Positions 24,754 to 34,191 of a stretch of 55,054 bases of DNA are shown piece after piece (position 1 is the first letter of the stretch; the number at the start of each line of letters is the position of its first letter). Origin of the DNA: Acidobacteriota bacterium (lineage in GTDB: Bacteria; Acidobacteriota; Terriglobia; Acidiferrales; UBA7541); NCBI GenBank assembly GCA_013289955.1, contig JABCYZ010000041.1, forward strand, positions 1 to 55,054, in the 5' to 3' direction. The position numbers were made by a program, and so were the translations under genes. The notes below the pieces were generated by a model. That model saw nothing but the letters and a program-made list of their open reading frames with translations, had not been told where the DNA came from and did no database searches.

Positions 24754-25947
24754 TCAATACGAGAGAATGCGTGTTTGTTCCGGCGCAATCAGCTCGTAGG
24801 TAACACCGCGCCAACGTATCTTCCGCGTGAGAAGCGAGGTCAGGAAGTTCACAAGGTAGATAAAGGGGACGAACACCGTCAGCAGCACATAGATCCATGC
24901 CTGGCCTGCGATCTGTGAGCGGTAGGCCGGCAAAGCTTCTGAGACTCCCGCCGCCCGCAGGGCTCCTCGAATCATGGCCAGCAAAACCGGCAAGAAGGTG
25001 AGCGCCGCCAAATGAAAGGCCGGCCGCGTGGCCAGAAAATCGCCGAGCGTCAGAAATGTGCCGAGTACGAGTGACAGACAATAGAGCAGGTGAGTGCCGC
25101 CGGCCAAGCCCCATATTTTTTCCGCGTACACGCGCGTGATCAGGACTTGCCGGTTGGTGAATTCCATCAACCCGGTGAAATCTGTCTCGACAAAAGACGG
25201 CACGATGCATTCCGGCAAAAAAACAATTGAGCGGTTTGCCCGCTCGAGCGCCCGCGTCATCGAGTAATCATCGCTCACAGAATGTTGCCATTCTTCAACG
25301 ACTCCGGATTGATCGAACACGCTACGCCGTATCGCCGTGCCTCCGCCCCAGCAGAAATTCTTTCCTTTTTCGCTCAGCATCGTCACGATCGGAGCGTTCC
25401 AGGCCGCAAGCAGCGCTGTCGCCAAATTGCTCCGGTTGGGAATCAGCCATCGCATCGTGGTCGTGGCTCCGATGCGGGAATCGGAAAGCGGCGCGACCAG
25501 GCGGTGCAGCCAGTTTTTTCCGGGGCGTCCATCCGAGTCCACAAACGTAAGCACTTCGAATTCCGGATCCAGCTGTGCGACCCCCATTCTCAGGTTATTC
25601 ACCTTCTCGCCGCAGCCATCGGGCTTTGCCGTAATCACCACATGGGCCTTCGCCCGGGACGAACCGGCGACGCGCTTCACGACGTTGTAGGCCGGATCGC
25701 TGGCCGACGCGATCAAGAAAAAAATCTCGTAGTTTTGATAGTCGAATTCCGTGAGGGCGACGAGGTTTCGTTCGAGCGCCGCTTCCATCCCCCTACACGG
25801 ACACAACACCGCAGTCTTAGGCGAATAGAATCCCGGGTCCGTGTGCAGCCGCCGCCGCACATACCCCAGCCATTGCACGCTCGTGCCGATCAGATAGAGA
25901 CCAAGCAGGATCTGCGAAATCGCCAGAAAATAGAATAGGATTTCCAC
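24754..25947 (-). CDS. Membrane glycosyltransferase, ceramide glucosyltransferase-like (GT2/GT21)
   Basis: About 397 residues. An N-terminal membrane helix (ILFYFLAISQILLGLYLIG) is followed by a GT-A domain: KTAVLCPCRG, LTFVDSDGRPGKNW (D-x-D-like metal motif) and SVSDDYSMTRALE, and then C-terminal membrane helices. This is the layout of ceramide glucosyltransferase and hopanoid-type HpnI relatives; the acceptor is unknown. The start is uncertain: the GTG at 25947 begins right before the first helix and has TATTCT 8 bases upstream, while the frame extends to a GTG at 26010. It is divergent from the YbjQ gene. Confidence 0.85.
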   Translation of the reverse strand: MEILFYFLAISQILLGLYLIGTSVQWLGYVRRRLHTDPGFYSPKTAVLCPCRGMEAALERNLVALTEFDYQNYEIFFLIASASDPAYNVVKRVAGSSRAKAHVVITAKPDGCGEKVNNLRMGVAQLDPEFEVLTFVDSDGRPGKNWLHRLVAPLSDSRIGATTTMRWLIPNRSNLATALLAAWNAPIVTMLSEKGKNFCWGGGTAIRRSVFDQSGVVEEWQHSVSDDYSMTRALERANRSIVFLPECIVPSFVETDFTGLMEFTNRQVLITRVYAEKIWGLAGGTHLLYCLSLVLGTFLTLGDFLATRPAFHLAALTFLPVLLAMIRGALRAAGVSEALPAYRSQIAGQAWIYVLLTVFVPFIYLVNFLTSLLTRKIRWRGVTYELIAPEQTRILSY

Positions 25948-26040
25948 GCCTTTTGAGAATAGCAGACAGTATGCGCTCGCGCGCGGCTGTGTGTGCAGGT
26001 AGAATCGCACAGGTAAACGCCGGTTCTAAGGAGAAATGAG

Positions 26041-26385
26041 ATGCCTAATCGCGTGGATTCCTCGATGGTGACGTCCGGGCTTGAAATTCCCGGCTACCGT
26101 ATCGTGCGGAATTTTGGAATTGTCCGCGGCATTATTGTCCGGTCGCGTAGCGTTATCGGAAATCTGGGCGCCGCTCTGCAGACCATTGTCGGCGGCAACA
26201 TCACCATTCTCACGAATCTCTGCGAGAAAACCCGCGAAGATGCTTACGAATTGCTCCTGCAGCACGCCGGCGAACACGGCGCGAATGCCGTCATCGGCAT
26301 GCGCTACGACGCCACCGAAGTCATGCAGGGCGTGACGGAAGTGCTCGCCTATGGAACCGCCGTCCAGGTCGAGCGCGTCTCGTAG
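26041..26385 (+). CDS. YbjQ-family (DUF74, heavy-metal-binding-like) protein
   Basis: A 114-residue member of the YbjQ family: LEIPGYRIVRNFGIVRGIIVRSRSVIGNLGAALQTIVGGNI and HAGEHGANAVIGMRYDAT are diagnostic. It forms a pentamer in known structures; the heavy-metal name is historical and no activity is established. The ATG has AAGGAG 6 bases upstream. It precedes the Ser/Thr kinase gene by 64 bases on the same strand and is divergent from the glycosyltransferase. Confidence 0.93.
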   Translation: MPNRVDSSMVTSGLEIPGYRIVRNFGIVRGIIVRSRSVIGNLGAALQTIVGGNITILTNLCEKTREDAYELLLQHAGEHGANAVIGMRYDATEVMQGVTEVLAYGTAVQVERVS

Positions 26386-26449
26386 TTTTATCCGGACTCG
26401 AGGCTCCGCTCGCTGCGAGCCGTCTCAGAATGGTAGAATCACGCCTCCC

Positions 26450-29263
26450 ATGTACTGCTCTTCTTGCGGCTCACAGGTTTCTTCGAACGGGCGGTTCTGC
26501 TCCACCTGCGGCGGAGCAATCGACCTGAACGCCGCGGCAACGATTGATTCGAATGACCTGAGCGCCGCCGGGGAAACGATAGCGCCGCCTGTCTTGGAGT
26601 CAAAGCCGCTGAAACCCTCTTCGGCCCCGACCCCTGCCAGGCCGTTTCGGTCGCCTTCGAGCAGCGGGGCAGGGGCGAGACTGACCAGCTCCGATCCTCT
26701 GACTGGCGGGCGGTTCACACCAGGGCAGATGATTGCCGAGCGCTACCGCGTCGTGTCCCTGGCTGGCCGCGGAGGGATGGGCGAAGTTTACCGGGCGGAA
26801 GATCTGAAGCTCGGCCAGCTCGTCGCCATCAAGTTTCTTCCCGAAAGCCTCTCAGAAGATGCGGCTGCCCTCGCGCGCTTCCATTCAGAAGTTCGCATCG
26901 CGCGCCAGGTGTCGCATCCAAATGTTTGCCGCGTCTTCGATATCGGTGAAGCCGACGGCGTGCAATTTCTTTCCATGGAGTATGTCGACGGCGAAGATCT
27001 CGCCTCCGTTGTCCGCCGCATCGGCCGGCTCTCTCCGGACAAAGCCACCGAAGTCGCTCGCCAGATTTGCGCGGGCCTGGCTGCGGCTCACGAGCGCGGC
27101 GTCGTTCATCGCGATCTCAAGCCCGCCAACGTCATGCTCGACGGCGCGGGAAAAATTCGCATCACCGATTTTGGCCTCGCCGGAATCGCCGCGAGCATCC
27201 AGGGAGCGGACATTCGCGCCGGCACGCCCGCCTACATGGCGCCGGAACAACTCGTCGGAAAAGAGGTCACCACCAAGAGCGACATCTATTCGCTCGGCCT
27301 GATCCTCTACGAAATTCTCACCGGCAAACGCGCCTTCGAAGCTTCCACTCTGCCCGAGCTTATCAAGCTCCGTGAGCAGGGCACGATCACCAATCCTTCG
27401 ACGCTCGTGCGCGACCTCGATCCGCTGATCGAGCGCGTGATTCTGCGCTGCCTCGAAAGCGATCCGGCAAAGCGCCCGGTATCGGCGTTGCAAGTCGCCG
27501 CCGCGCTGCCGGGAGGCGATCCGCTGGCGGCGGCGCTGGCGGCTGGAGAGACGCCATCGCCCGAGATGGTGGCGGCAGCGGGAGTCAAGGAAGGGATTCG
27601 GCCGCGAGTTGCTCTTGTGCTTCTGGCGATTGTGGCGCTGGGACTTGTGGCGTCGCTGTTCATCGCCGAGTCGACGCAACTAGTGAATCGGGTGACGCTC
27701 GATAGTCCTCCGGAAGTTCTCGGGACGCGGGCCCGTGAGGTGATAGGCCGATTGGGGTTGGCGGGGAAGCCAGCGGACTCGGCCCTCGGTTTCGAGATAA
27801 ACGCCGGGTACCTGGCTTACATCCAGGCGCACGACAAACGCCCGGCGCGCTGGGATGCGCTGGCGAAAGATGACGCGCCGGCGATGACATTCTGGTACCG
27901 GCAAAGTCCGAACCCGCTATTTGCCCAAGCGTTCTTTGGGCAAGGATCGGTAGGCGGAGGGCAGGTTTCGCGCTGGGATCCGCCGATGGACACGACGGCC
28001 ATGGCGCTGGTGGTGTTGGACACGGCGGGGCGGCTGGTGCGGTTCGACGTGGCGCCGCCGGAGAAAAGCGCGCCGGTCGAAAACGCCAAGACGCCTGATT
28101 GGGCGGCACTCTTTGCGGCCAGCGGACTGAATATCGCGGACTTTCGCGCGGCCGCGCCGGAGTGGGCGCCGCTGGCGCCGACGGATGCGCGAGCGGCGTG
28201 GACGGGAACGCTGCCAGCGAGGCCAGACATTCCGATTCGCGTGGAAGCGGCCGCGTTTCATGGCGAGCCGGTGTCCTACCGCATTGTGTACCCGTGGACG
28301 ACTGCGGGCCGAGACACCGAGACAGACCAAACGCGGACGCAAAAGATAGCCTCGGTGCTGCTCGTGTTGATGATCCTGACGGTGTTCGTCGTCGGCGTGG
28401 CGCTGGCGCGGTGGAATTTCAACGCGAATCGCGCAGATATGAAGGGAGCAGGGCGACTGGGAGCGTTCGTATTTGTGACGTTCCTGGTGCTGTGGATTCT
28501 AAGCACGCATCACTTGCCGAATTTTCTCGAAGGAATCAGCTTCCTGGTGGCGGTGGCTTCGGCGTCGCTGCGGTCCTTTTTTGCGATGGTGCTGTACGTG
28601 GCGCTGGAGCCGTTCGTCCGGCGGAGGGAACCGCAAACCCTGATTTCGTGGACGCGGCTGCTGGCCGGGAAGCTGCGTGATCCGCTGGTCGGGCGAGACC
28701 TGCTGATCGGGGCGGTATACGGCGTGCTGCTATTTGTCGTGGAGGCGAGCGACAATTTTCTGCTGCCGCTGTTTGGCAAGCTGCCACCGATTCCGGGCGG
28801 AGTCTCGACGGAATCGCTGCTCGGGTTGCGGCACGCGCTGGCGCAAGTGCTGCTCTACGTTTTGGGCCAGACCATCGATTCACTGGGGATTTTCTTTATG
28901 CTCTTTATCTTGCAGCGGATTTTGCGGAGCGCTTGGATCGCCGCCATTGTCGTGGCGGTTGCGGGGACGCTGCTTTCGCTGGGCAGCAATGCTGACGAGT
29001 ATCCGTGGATTAGCGCCGTGTTCCTGGTGGTTTTGTATCTTTCGTTTCTGTTTGTGCTGAAACGCTTTGGGCTGCTCACGCTGGTGGTGGGCCTGGTGGT
29101 GCAGCAGATTCTGCTGATTTTCCCCGCCACGATTCACTTGTCGCGATGGTATGCGGCGCCTTCGCTAATGGGAATGACGGCGATCGCGGCGTTGACGATC
29201 TATGGGTTCCGGACGGCGCTAGCGGGCCAGCCGTTGTTTTCGATGAAGGTGTTCGAGCAGTAG
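26450..29263 (+). CDS. Zinc-ribbon Ser/Thr protein kinase with polytopic membrane C-terminus
   Basis: A 937-residue protein. It starts with a zinc ribbon (C3-x2-C6 ... C17-x2-C20), then a linker rich in A, S and P, then a Hanks-type kinase domain (about residues 95-350): GRGGMGEVYRAED, VAIKFLP (Lys near 128), HRDLKPANVML (Asp near 222), DFGLA and GTPAYMAPEQL. A membrane helix follows near 390 (VALVLLAIVALGLVASLFIA), then an extracytoplasmic stretch of about 250 residues, then about eight more helices to the C-terminus. The C-terminal region is not a family I can name; it may be a sensor. The ATG at 26450 has a -10-like TAGAAT ending 10 bases upstream, so it may be nearly leaderless. Confidence 0.92.
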   Translation: MYCSSCGSQVSSNGRFCSTCGGAIDLNAAATIDSNDLSAAGETIAPPVLESKPLKPSSAPTPARPFRSPSSSGAGARLTSSDPLTGGRFTPGQMIAERYRVVSLAGRGGMGEVYRAEDLKLGQLVAIKFLPESLSEDAAALARFHSEVRIARQVSHPNVCRVFDIGEADGVQFLSMEYVDGEDLASVVRRIGRLSPDKATEVARQICAGLAAAHERGVVHRDLKPANVMLDGAGKIRITDFGLAGIAASIQGADIRAGTPAYMAPEQLVGKEVTTKSDIYSLGLILYEILTGKRAFEASTLPELIKLREQGTITNPSTLVRDLDPLIERVILRCLESDPAKRPVSALQVAAALPGGDPLAAALAAGETPSPEMVAAAGVKEGIRPRVALVLLAIVALGLVASLFIAESTQLVNRVTLDSPPEVLGTRAREVIGRLGLAGKPADSALGFEINAGYLAYIQAHDKRPARWDALAKDDAPAMTFWYRQSPNPLFAQAFFGQGSVGGGQVSRWDPPMDTTAMALVVLDTAGRLVRFDVAPPEKSAPVENAKTPDWAALFAASGLNIADFRAAAPEWAPLAPTDARAAWTGTLPARPDIPIRVEAAAFHGEPVSYRIVYPWTTAGRDTETDQTRTQKIASVLLVLMILTVFVVGVALARWNFNANRADMKGAGRLGAFVFVTFLVLWILSTHHLPNFLEGISFLVAVASASLRSFFAMVLYVALEPFVRRREPQTLISWTRLLAGKLRDPLVGRDLLIGAVYGVLLFVVEASDNFLLPLFGKLPPIPGGVSTESLLGLRHALAQVLLYVLGQTIDSLGIFFMLFILQRILRSAWIAAIVVAVAGTLLSLGSNADEYPWISAVFLVVLYLSFLFVLKRFGLLTLVVGLVVQQILLIFPATIHLSRWYAAPSLMGMTAIAALTIYGFRTALAGQPLFSMKVFEQ

Positions 29264-29281
29264 AGCTGCCGGAAAACTCCG

Positions 29282-29890
29282 TTAGAGTTTCTGGCGCGCA
29301 GGCGCCCTCTCACCGCCGTGCAACACGGAACCCGTTACATGCCCGGCAAGGTTTTCAAGTTCGTTCAACGCGCGGCTCGCCGCAACACGCGCCTTCTCCA
29401 AGAATGAAGAATCCAGAACAAACGCGCAGCGATCGACAAAGGGATGACTGGCTGCCTCAAATGGCTTGCGGCTCCGGCGCGCCGAGGAGTTCCGCGCGAG
29501 CAGATCCTCATACATCTGCAAATCGGTCTGGAAATCAAGCGCGTCACCGGCGCTCCACTTCTGTTGCCGCGTCAGCGCCGCCAGGAACTTCCTGCGAAAC
29601 GCCGCGCCATCCTTTCGCGAGATAGGCCGGGGCTTCGCTCTCCCCGCTGGTAACGGCTCGGCGTACGTGATTTCGAGTGCCCTTGCCGTCACCGCCAGCA
29701 ACGCCTCACGCCGCAGCAGTTCGAGCAAATCGCGATAGAGCGAAGCGTGCACTTGCAAAGCATGCCGCCCATGCTCCACAACATACGAATCGACAAATCG
29801 CGGAACAATCCGTTCCCGCTGCAATCCTTCCGTCAAGCGCTGCGCCAGCTCCGCCGGTGCCTCCGTCTTGATTTGTTGTTCGCGCGTCAT
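29282..29890 (-). CDS. Uncharacterized protein
   Basis: A 202-residue soluble, basic protein opening MTREQQIKTEAPAELAQRLTEGLQRERIVPRFVDSYVVEHG. It is mostly helical by eye, with heptad-like Leu spacing near residues 50-70 (YRDLLELLRREALLAVTARALEI). No catalytic motif, signal peptide or membrane helix is seen and I do not recognise the family. The steady amino-acid composition and clean ATG favour a real gene. It is convergent with the kinase gene (18 bases between stops). Confidence 0.6.
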   Translation of the reverse strand: MTREQQIKTEAPAELAQRLTEGLQRERIVPRFVDSYVVEHGRHALQVHASLYRDLLELLRREALLAVTARALEITYAEPLPAGRAKPRPISRKDGAAFRRKFLAALTRQQKWSAGDALDFQTDLQMYEDLLARNSSARRSRKPFEAASHPFVDRCAFVLDSSFLEKARVAASRALNELENLAGHVTGSVLHGGERAPARQKL

Positions 29891-29992
29891 CGTCAGTGGC
29901 TGTAGCGGCGCAATCTACCGGCCCCGCCCAGTGGCCCATGTTAACAGGAGTTCTTCCGCCCCGATCGTCTCGCTCATTCCCAGCCCAAAAAC

Positions 29993-30023
29993 AAAAAAGC
30001 CCAGCGAACCTAAGTTCGCTGGG
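29993..30023 (-). terminator. Intrinsic terminator after lon
   Basis: CCCAGCGAAC (30000-30009) and GTTCGCTGGG (30014-30023) form a perfect 10-bp stem with a CTAA loop. On the minus strand the stem is followed by a C and TTTTTT (29998-29993), about 80 bases after the lon stop. Confidence 0.9.
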
Positions 30024-30104
30024 ATTGTCTTGTTGGCATTGGCACGGCCGTATCGCCCTCGCCGATGCTCGCTACTCACTATCCACCACTCACTACTCAC
30101 TTAC

Positions 30105-32525
30105 TCAATGAATCGCCCGCGGACTCAGCGGCCCCAGGCTCTTCGGTTTCGGTTCCGGCACGATCGGAGGCGCTAACGCTTCCTTCGACAGCGCGTGTTC
30201 CAGCACCTCATCGAGATTCCGTACGTAGGTAATCTTCATGTCGCCAAGAATATCCGGCGGAAGATCCGCTACGGCGTTCGGCTCGTTGTCTGCCGGCAGC
30301 AGCACTTCCTTGATCCCCGCGCGCTTTGCGCCGAGCACCTTTTCCTTCACGCCGCCGATCGGCAGCACGACGCCCGAGAGTGTCATTTCACCGGTCATCG
30401 CCAGCCGGTCGCGTACCGGCCGCCCGGTCATCAAGCTGACCAGCGCCGTAACCATCGCCGCTCCAGCGGACGGGCCATCCTTCGGCACGCCGCCTGAGGG
30501 CACGTGAATGTGAATGTCATGCTTGCGGAAGAAGTCCGGGTCGATCCCGTAGCGCTCCGCATTTGCACGCGTCCAGGTCAGCGCCGCGGTCATCGACTCT
30601 TGCATGACCTCGCCCAGGTGGCCGGTCATCGTGAACTGCTTCCCTCCGCGCATGCGGCTGGCTTCAATGAACACGATGTCTCCGCCCACGGGCGTCCACA
30701 CAAGCCCGACAGCCACGCCGGGCTTCTTGACGCGCTCTTCGACCTCTTTCTCCGCGCGGAACTTCGGCACGCCCAGATATTCACGAACGATCTCTGGCGT
30801 AACCACCATCTTTTCCGTGTGGCCTTCGGCAATCTTGCGGGCCTGTTTGCGCGTAATCGTCGCAATTTCCCGTTCGAGATTCCTCACGCCTGCCTCTCGC
30901 GTGAAGCTGTGGATAATTTCCCGCAGCGCCTCGTCCGAGAATTCAATCTGTTCCCCGACTTTGAGCCCGTGTTCCTGGGCTTGCTTGGGGATCAGATACT
31001 TGTGCGCGATGTGGACCTTTTCCTCGCCGGTGTATCCGGCAAGTTCGATGATCTCCATGCGGTCCCGCAGCGGCTCCGGAATCGGATCCATCCAGTTCGC
31101 CGTGGCGATGAACAGCACTTTCGACAAATCGAACGGCACATCCAGGTAATGGTCGCGGAACGCGTTGTTCTGCTCCGGATCGAGCACTTCCATCAATGCC
31201 GAGGAAGGATCGCCCCGGAAATCACGGCCCAGTTTGTCGACCTCATCCAGCATCATCACCGGATCGTTCGACTCCGCCCGCTTCAGCCCCTGAATGATCT
31301 GCCCCGGCAGCGCACCGATATACGTGCGCCGGTGGCCGCGGATTTCCGCTTCATCGTGCATGCCGCCCAAAGCGATGCGCACGAATTTGCGGCCGAGCGA
31401 CCGCGCGATAGATTTTCCCAGTGAAGTCTTGCCCACGCCAGGAGGCCCAACGAAGCACAGGATCGGCCCCTTCATCCCCGGCTGCAATTTCTTCACCGCC
31501 AGGTAGTCGAGAATCCGTTCCTTCACCTTCGCCAGGTCGTAGTGGTCTTCGTCCAGAATCTGCTTTCCCTTGGCGATGTCGATCTCGCTCACGCCGGAAG
31601 ACTTTGCCCACGGCAATGACGTCATCCACTCGAGATACGTCCGCGAAACCATGTACTCCGCCGAAGCTGGCGTCATCTTCGCCAAACGCTTCAGTTCGCG
31701 GTCACACTCTTTCCGCGCTTCCGCGGTCATTCCGGCTTCGTCCACTTTCTTGCGGAGCTCGTCGATTTCCTGACCTGAATCGTCAGACTCCCCGAGTTCC
31801 TTCTGAATGGCCTTCATCTGTTCGCGCAGCAAATACTCGCGCTGGTTCTGGCCCACCTGCTCCTGAACCTGCTCGTGTATCTTCGAACGCAGCTCGAGCA
31901 CTTCCAGCTCTTTCGAAAGCTCGCGAATCAGCATTTCGAGCCGCTTGCGCACGCTCGGAGTTTCAATCAACTCCTGCCGCAGCAGCGTCGACAGTGACGG
32001 CAAGGTCCCGGCGATGAAGTCCGCCAGTCGTCCCGGGTCATCAATGTTCATGGCCACGGATTGCAGATCATCGGAGAGCTGTGGCGAGTGGCTCACCACA
32101 TCGCGGAAAAGGTCCTGCGCGTTGCGCTGCAAAGCCTCGAGCTCCGCGTCGACATCTCCGGTGATTTCTGGCTGCGATTCCACCCGGGCACGCAAAAACG
32201 GCCGCAAGCCGATAAGCTCCAGGACGTTTACGCGCTGCAGGCCCTCGAGGAAGATAACCACGTTCCCGTTGGGCATTTTGACGGTTTTGTGAACCTTGGC
32301 GAGCGTTCCAACCTTGTGGAGGTCGGCTGCCGCAGGATCTTCGATGCGGGGGTCCAGTTGCGCTACCACCCCTAACAATTTCTCTTCGCCTTCAAGCGAA
32401 TTAACCAGCGCCAAAGAACTCTCCCGGCCTACCGTCAGCGGTAGGACAGCCCCTGGAAACAGGACCGTATCCCGAACTGGCAGGATCGCGAGAATTTCTG
32501 GCACCGTATACTTTTTCTCAGCCAT
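30105..32525 (-). CDS. lon: ATP-dependent protease Lon
   Basis: An 806-residue LonA protease with all three domains: the N-terminal substrate domain (LAILPVRDTVLFPGAVLPL) and coiled coil, the AAA+ domain (Walker A GPPGVGKTS near residue 360; MMLDEVDKLG), and the C-terminal protease with the Ser-Lys dyad (PKDGPSAGAAM, Ser near 687; GGVKEKVLGAKRAG, Lys near 730), about 43 residues apart as in E. coli Lon. It degrades misfolded and regulatory proteins in the cytoplasm. The ATG is preceded by an AG-poor leader (TTTAGGGGAAATTCACT). Upstream sits a run of TTAGCATGA repeats that may regulate it. Confidence 0.97.
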   Translation of the reverse strand: MAEKKYTVPEILAILPVRDTVLFPGAVLPLTVGRESSLALVNSLEGEEKLLGVVAQLDPRIEDPAAADLHKVGTLAKVHKTVKMPNGNVVIFLEGLQRVNVLELIGLRPFLRARVESQPEITGDVDAELEALQRNAQDLFRDVVSHSPQLSDDLQSVAMNIDDPGRLADFIAGTLPSLSTLLRQELIETPSVRKRLEMLIRELSKELEVLELRSKIHEQVQEQVGQNQREYLLREQMKAIQKELGESDDSGQEIDELRKKVDEAGMTAEARKECDRELKRLAKMTPASAEYMVSRTYLEWMTSLPWAKSSGVSEIDIAKGKQILDEDHYDLAKVKERILDYLAVKKLQPGMKGPILCFVGPPGVGKTSLGKSIARSLGRKFVRIALGGMHDEAEIRGHRRTYIGALPGQIIQGLKRAESNDPVMMLDEVDKLGRDFRGDPSSALMEVLDPEQNNAFRDHYLDVPFDLSKVLFIATANWMDPIPEPLRDRMEIIELAGYTGEEKVHIAHKYLIPKQAQEHGLKVGEQIEFSDEALREIIHSFTREAGVRNLEREIATITRKQARKIAEGHTEKMVVTPEIVREYLGVPKFRAEKEVEERVKKPGVAVGLVWTPVGGDIVFIEASRMRGGKQFTMTGHLGEVMQESMTAALTWTRANAERYGIDPDFFRKHDIHIHVPSGGVPKDGPSAGAAMVTALVSLMTGRPVRDRLAMTGEMTLSGVVLPIGGVKEKVLGAKRAGIKEVLLPADNEPNAVADLPPDILGDMKITYVRNLDEVLEHALSKEALAPPIVPEPKPKSLGPLSPRAIH

Positions 32526-32625
32526 AGTGAATTTCCCCTAAACCGGGCGCGAGGAGGATTCGTCTCGCGCTTAGAAACGTTAGATGCGGGCTAAAGCAAA
32601 AGGGTGCGCATAACTACGAATACGA

Positions 32626-32668
32626 TTAGCATGAAATCTTAGCATGACAAGCTCACATTCTAGCATCA
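32626..32668. promoter_or_regulatory. TTAGCATGA direct repeats upstream of lon
   Basis: TTAGCATGA occurs at 32626-32634 and again at 32639-32647 (13-base period), with a related CTAGCATCA at 32660-32668. They lie about 100-140 bases upstream of the lon ATG in an AT-rich stretch. The repeat resembles one half of the CIRCE heat-shock site (TTAGCACTC), but in direct, not inverted, orientation. A regulator site for a protein-quality regulon is possible. Confidence 0.4.
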
Positions 32669-32787
32669 TCTCAATTTTCCTGCAACTCCATACCTAAATG
32701 TTCTAATTTCATATACATAGGAGGAATCCAGGTTCTTTCCCCCTTTCTTTTCCCTACCTTCGCCATGGGCCGGCAATGCCCCCAATC

Positions 32788-34125
32788 TCAAGCCTTCGGC
32801 TTTTGTAAAACAAAGCTTTTCCTCACGAACTCTTCGGCTTCCGTCTTCGTTCGAATCTGTCCCTCGAGCTGAGCGTCTTCGACCGCCCCCAGTATTTCGC
32901 TAAAAACTGGTCCAGGGATATAGCCCATTTCACTCAAATCAGTACCCGTTAGGACACGCTGTGGACGAACCTGCTCCTCAGGCGTCTCGGCCAGAAACCG
33001 CTGCACCTTGGCATACGAGTCCAGGTTGCGATGACTAGACAGGCAATCCAAACGGTGAAGCTCCATATGCTCGTCAAATTGAGGCAGCCGCACGAATCGC
33101 TTCAGCGTGGAGGTACGCATCTGATCCACAGCCATAAATCGCATGTGGTTGGCCACGAGCGCGACAATTTGCTCCGTCTCTTCATTTGAAAACCGGTACC
33201 GCCGGCAAATCGCTTCCGCCATTCGAACGCCCACCTCGGCGTGATGATCGAAGCGGATGCGGTCGCCAGTCACGGAAGCTGGCCGGAAAGTCGGCGGCTT
33301 GCCCACGTCGTGAAGCAGCACGCCCCAAGCGAGCGTTGGTGAAGTCCCGGCAGGAAGTCCCTCAATCATCAGAAGAGTGTGAATCCACACGTCGCCCTCG
33401 GGATGGTATTGCGGCGGCTGCGGCACGCCTTTCATCGCCGCGACTTCGGGCAGCACAATCGAAAGCAGCCAGGATTTATCCAGCAATTCAAAGCCCGTCC
33501 GCGCTGCCCCTTCGGTCAGAAGTTTGGTGAGCTCCTCGCGAATCCGTTCCGCGGAAACATCTCTGACCGCGCCGGCATGCCGGCGAATCGCGGTAAAAGT
33601 CTTGTGCTCGATCTCAAAGCCAAATCGCGCGGCAAATCGCACCGCCCGCATCATGCGCAGCTTGTCTTCCGTGAATCGCCGGTCCGCTTCGCCAATCGCG
33701 CGAACCACGCCAGCCTTCAGATCGGCCTGGCCATCCACAAAATCTAGAATTTCGCCCGTGTCATGCCGCATCAGCAATCCATTGATCGTGAAATCGCGCC
33801 TCTGCACATCTTCTTGCGCCGTCTTCGAATAAACGACGCGGTCAGGATGCCGTCCGTCGGAGTAGCCCATATCGGAGCGAAACGTCGCGACTTCCACCTT
33901 CATTCCATCGCGGGGCACAAACACGACGCCGAACTGCGCACCGACGGCGATACTCTCCCTGAACAACTCCGTTACGCGCTCGGGCGTGGCGTCCGTCGTC
34001 ACGTCGTAATCGGCAGGCTCACGGCCGAGCAACAGGTCCCGCACACAACCGCCCACGAGCAGGGCCTGGTGGCCGTTCTGCTCTAGCGTTTCGCAGATCG
34101 AGTTGGCGAGTTCGCGGGACGTCAC
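32788..34125 (-). CDS. tRNA nucleotidyltransferase / poly(A) polymerase-family protein with HD domain
   Basis: About 445 residues. The nucleotidyltransferase core is intact: LLVGGCVRDLLLGREPADYDVTTDA (GGxVRD and the DxD metal motif), then RRDFTINGLL and RFTEDKLRMMRAVRFAARFGF. The C-terminal half contains an HD phosphohydrolase (LLHDVGKPPTF, HHAEVG), seen in bacterial CCA-adding enzymes that also have phosphatase activity. It matures or repairs tRNA 3' ends, or adds poly(A). I chose the GTG at 34125 just before the domain; the frame begins with a TTG at 34155. It and the phosphatase gene upstream are on the same strand with 66 bases between. Confidence 0.9.
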   Translation of the reverse strand: MTSRELANSICETLEQNGHQALLVGGCVRDLLLGREPADYDVTTDATPERVTELFRESIAVGAQFGVVFVPRDGMKVEVATFRSDMGYSDGRHPDRVVYSKTAQEDVQRRDFTINGLLMRHDTGEILDFVDGQADLKAGVVRAIGEADRRFTEDKLRMMRAVRFAARFGFEIEHKTFTAIRRHAGAVRDVSAERIREELTKLLTEGAARTGFELLDKSWLLSIVLPEVAAMKGVPQPPQYHPEGDVWIHTLLMIEGLPAGTSPTLAWGVLLHDVGKPPTFRPASVTGDRIRFDHHAEVGVRMAEAICRRYRFSNEETEQIVALVANHMRFMAVDQMRTSTLKRFVRLPQFDEHMELHRLDCLSSHRNLDSYAKVQRFLAETPEEQVRPQRVLTGTDLSEMGYIPGPVFSEILGAVEDAQLEGQIRTKTEAEEFVRKSFVLQKPKA

Positions 34126-34191
34126 CCCGCGATTATGCGACACTCCGGACGGCAAGGCGAATCCCGTATAACCCTTAGTTTCCGCCGGGGA

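Noticed and set aside
32626..32668. CIRCE heat-shock element before lon
   Set aside because: CIRCE needs an inverted TTAGCACTC-N9-GAGTGCTAA; here only direct TTAGCATGA copies occur, so it is reported only as an unidentified repeat.
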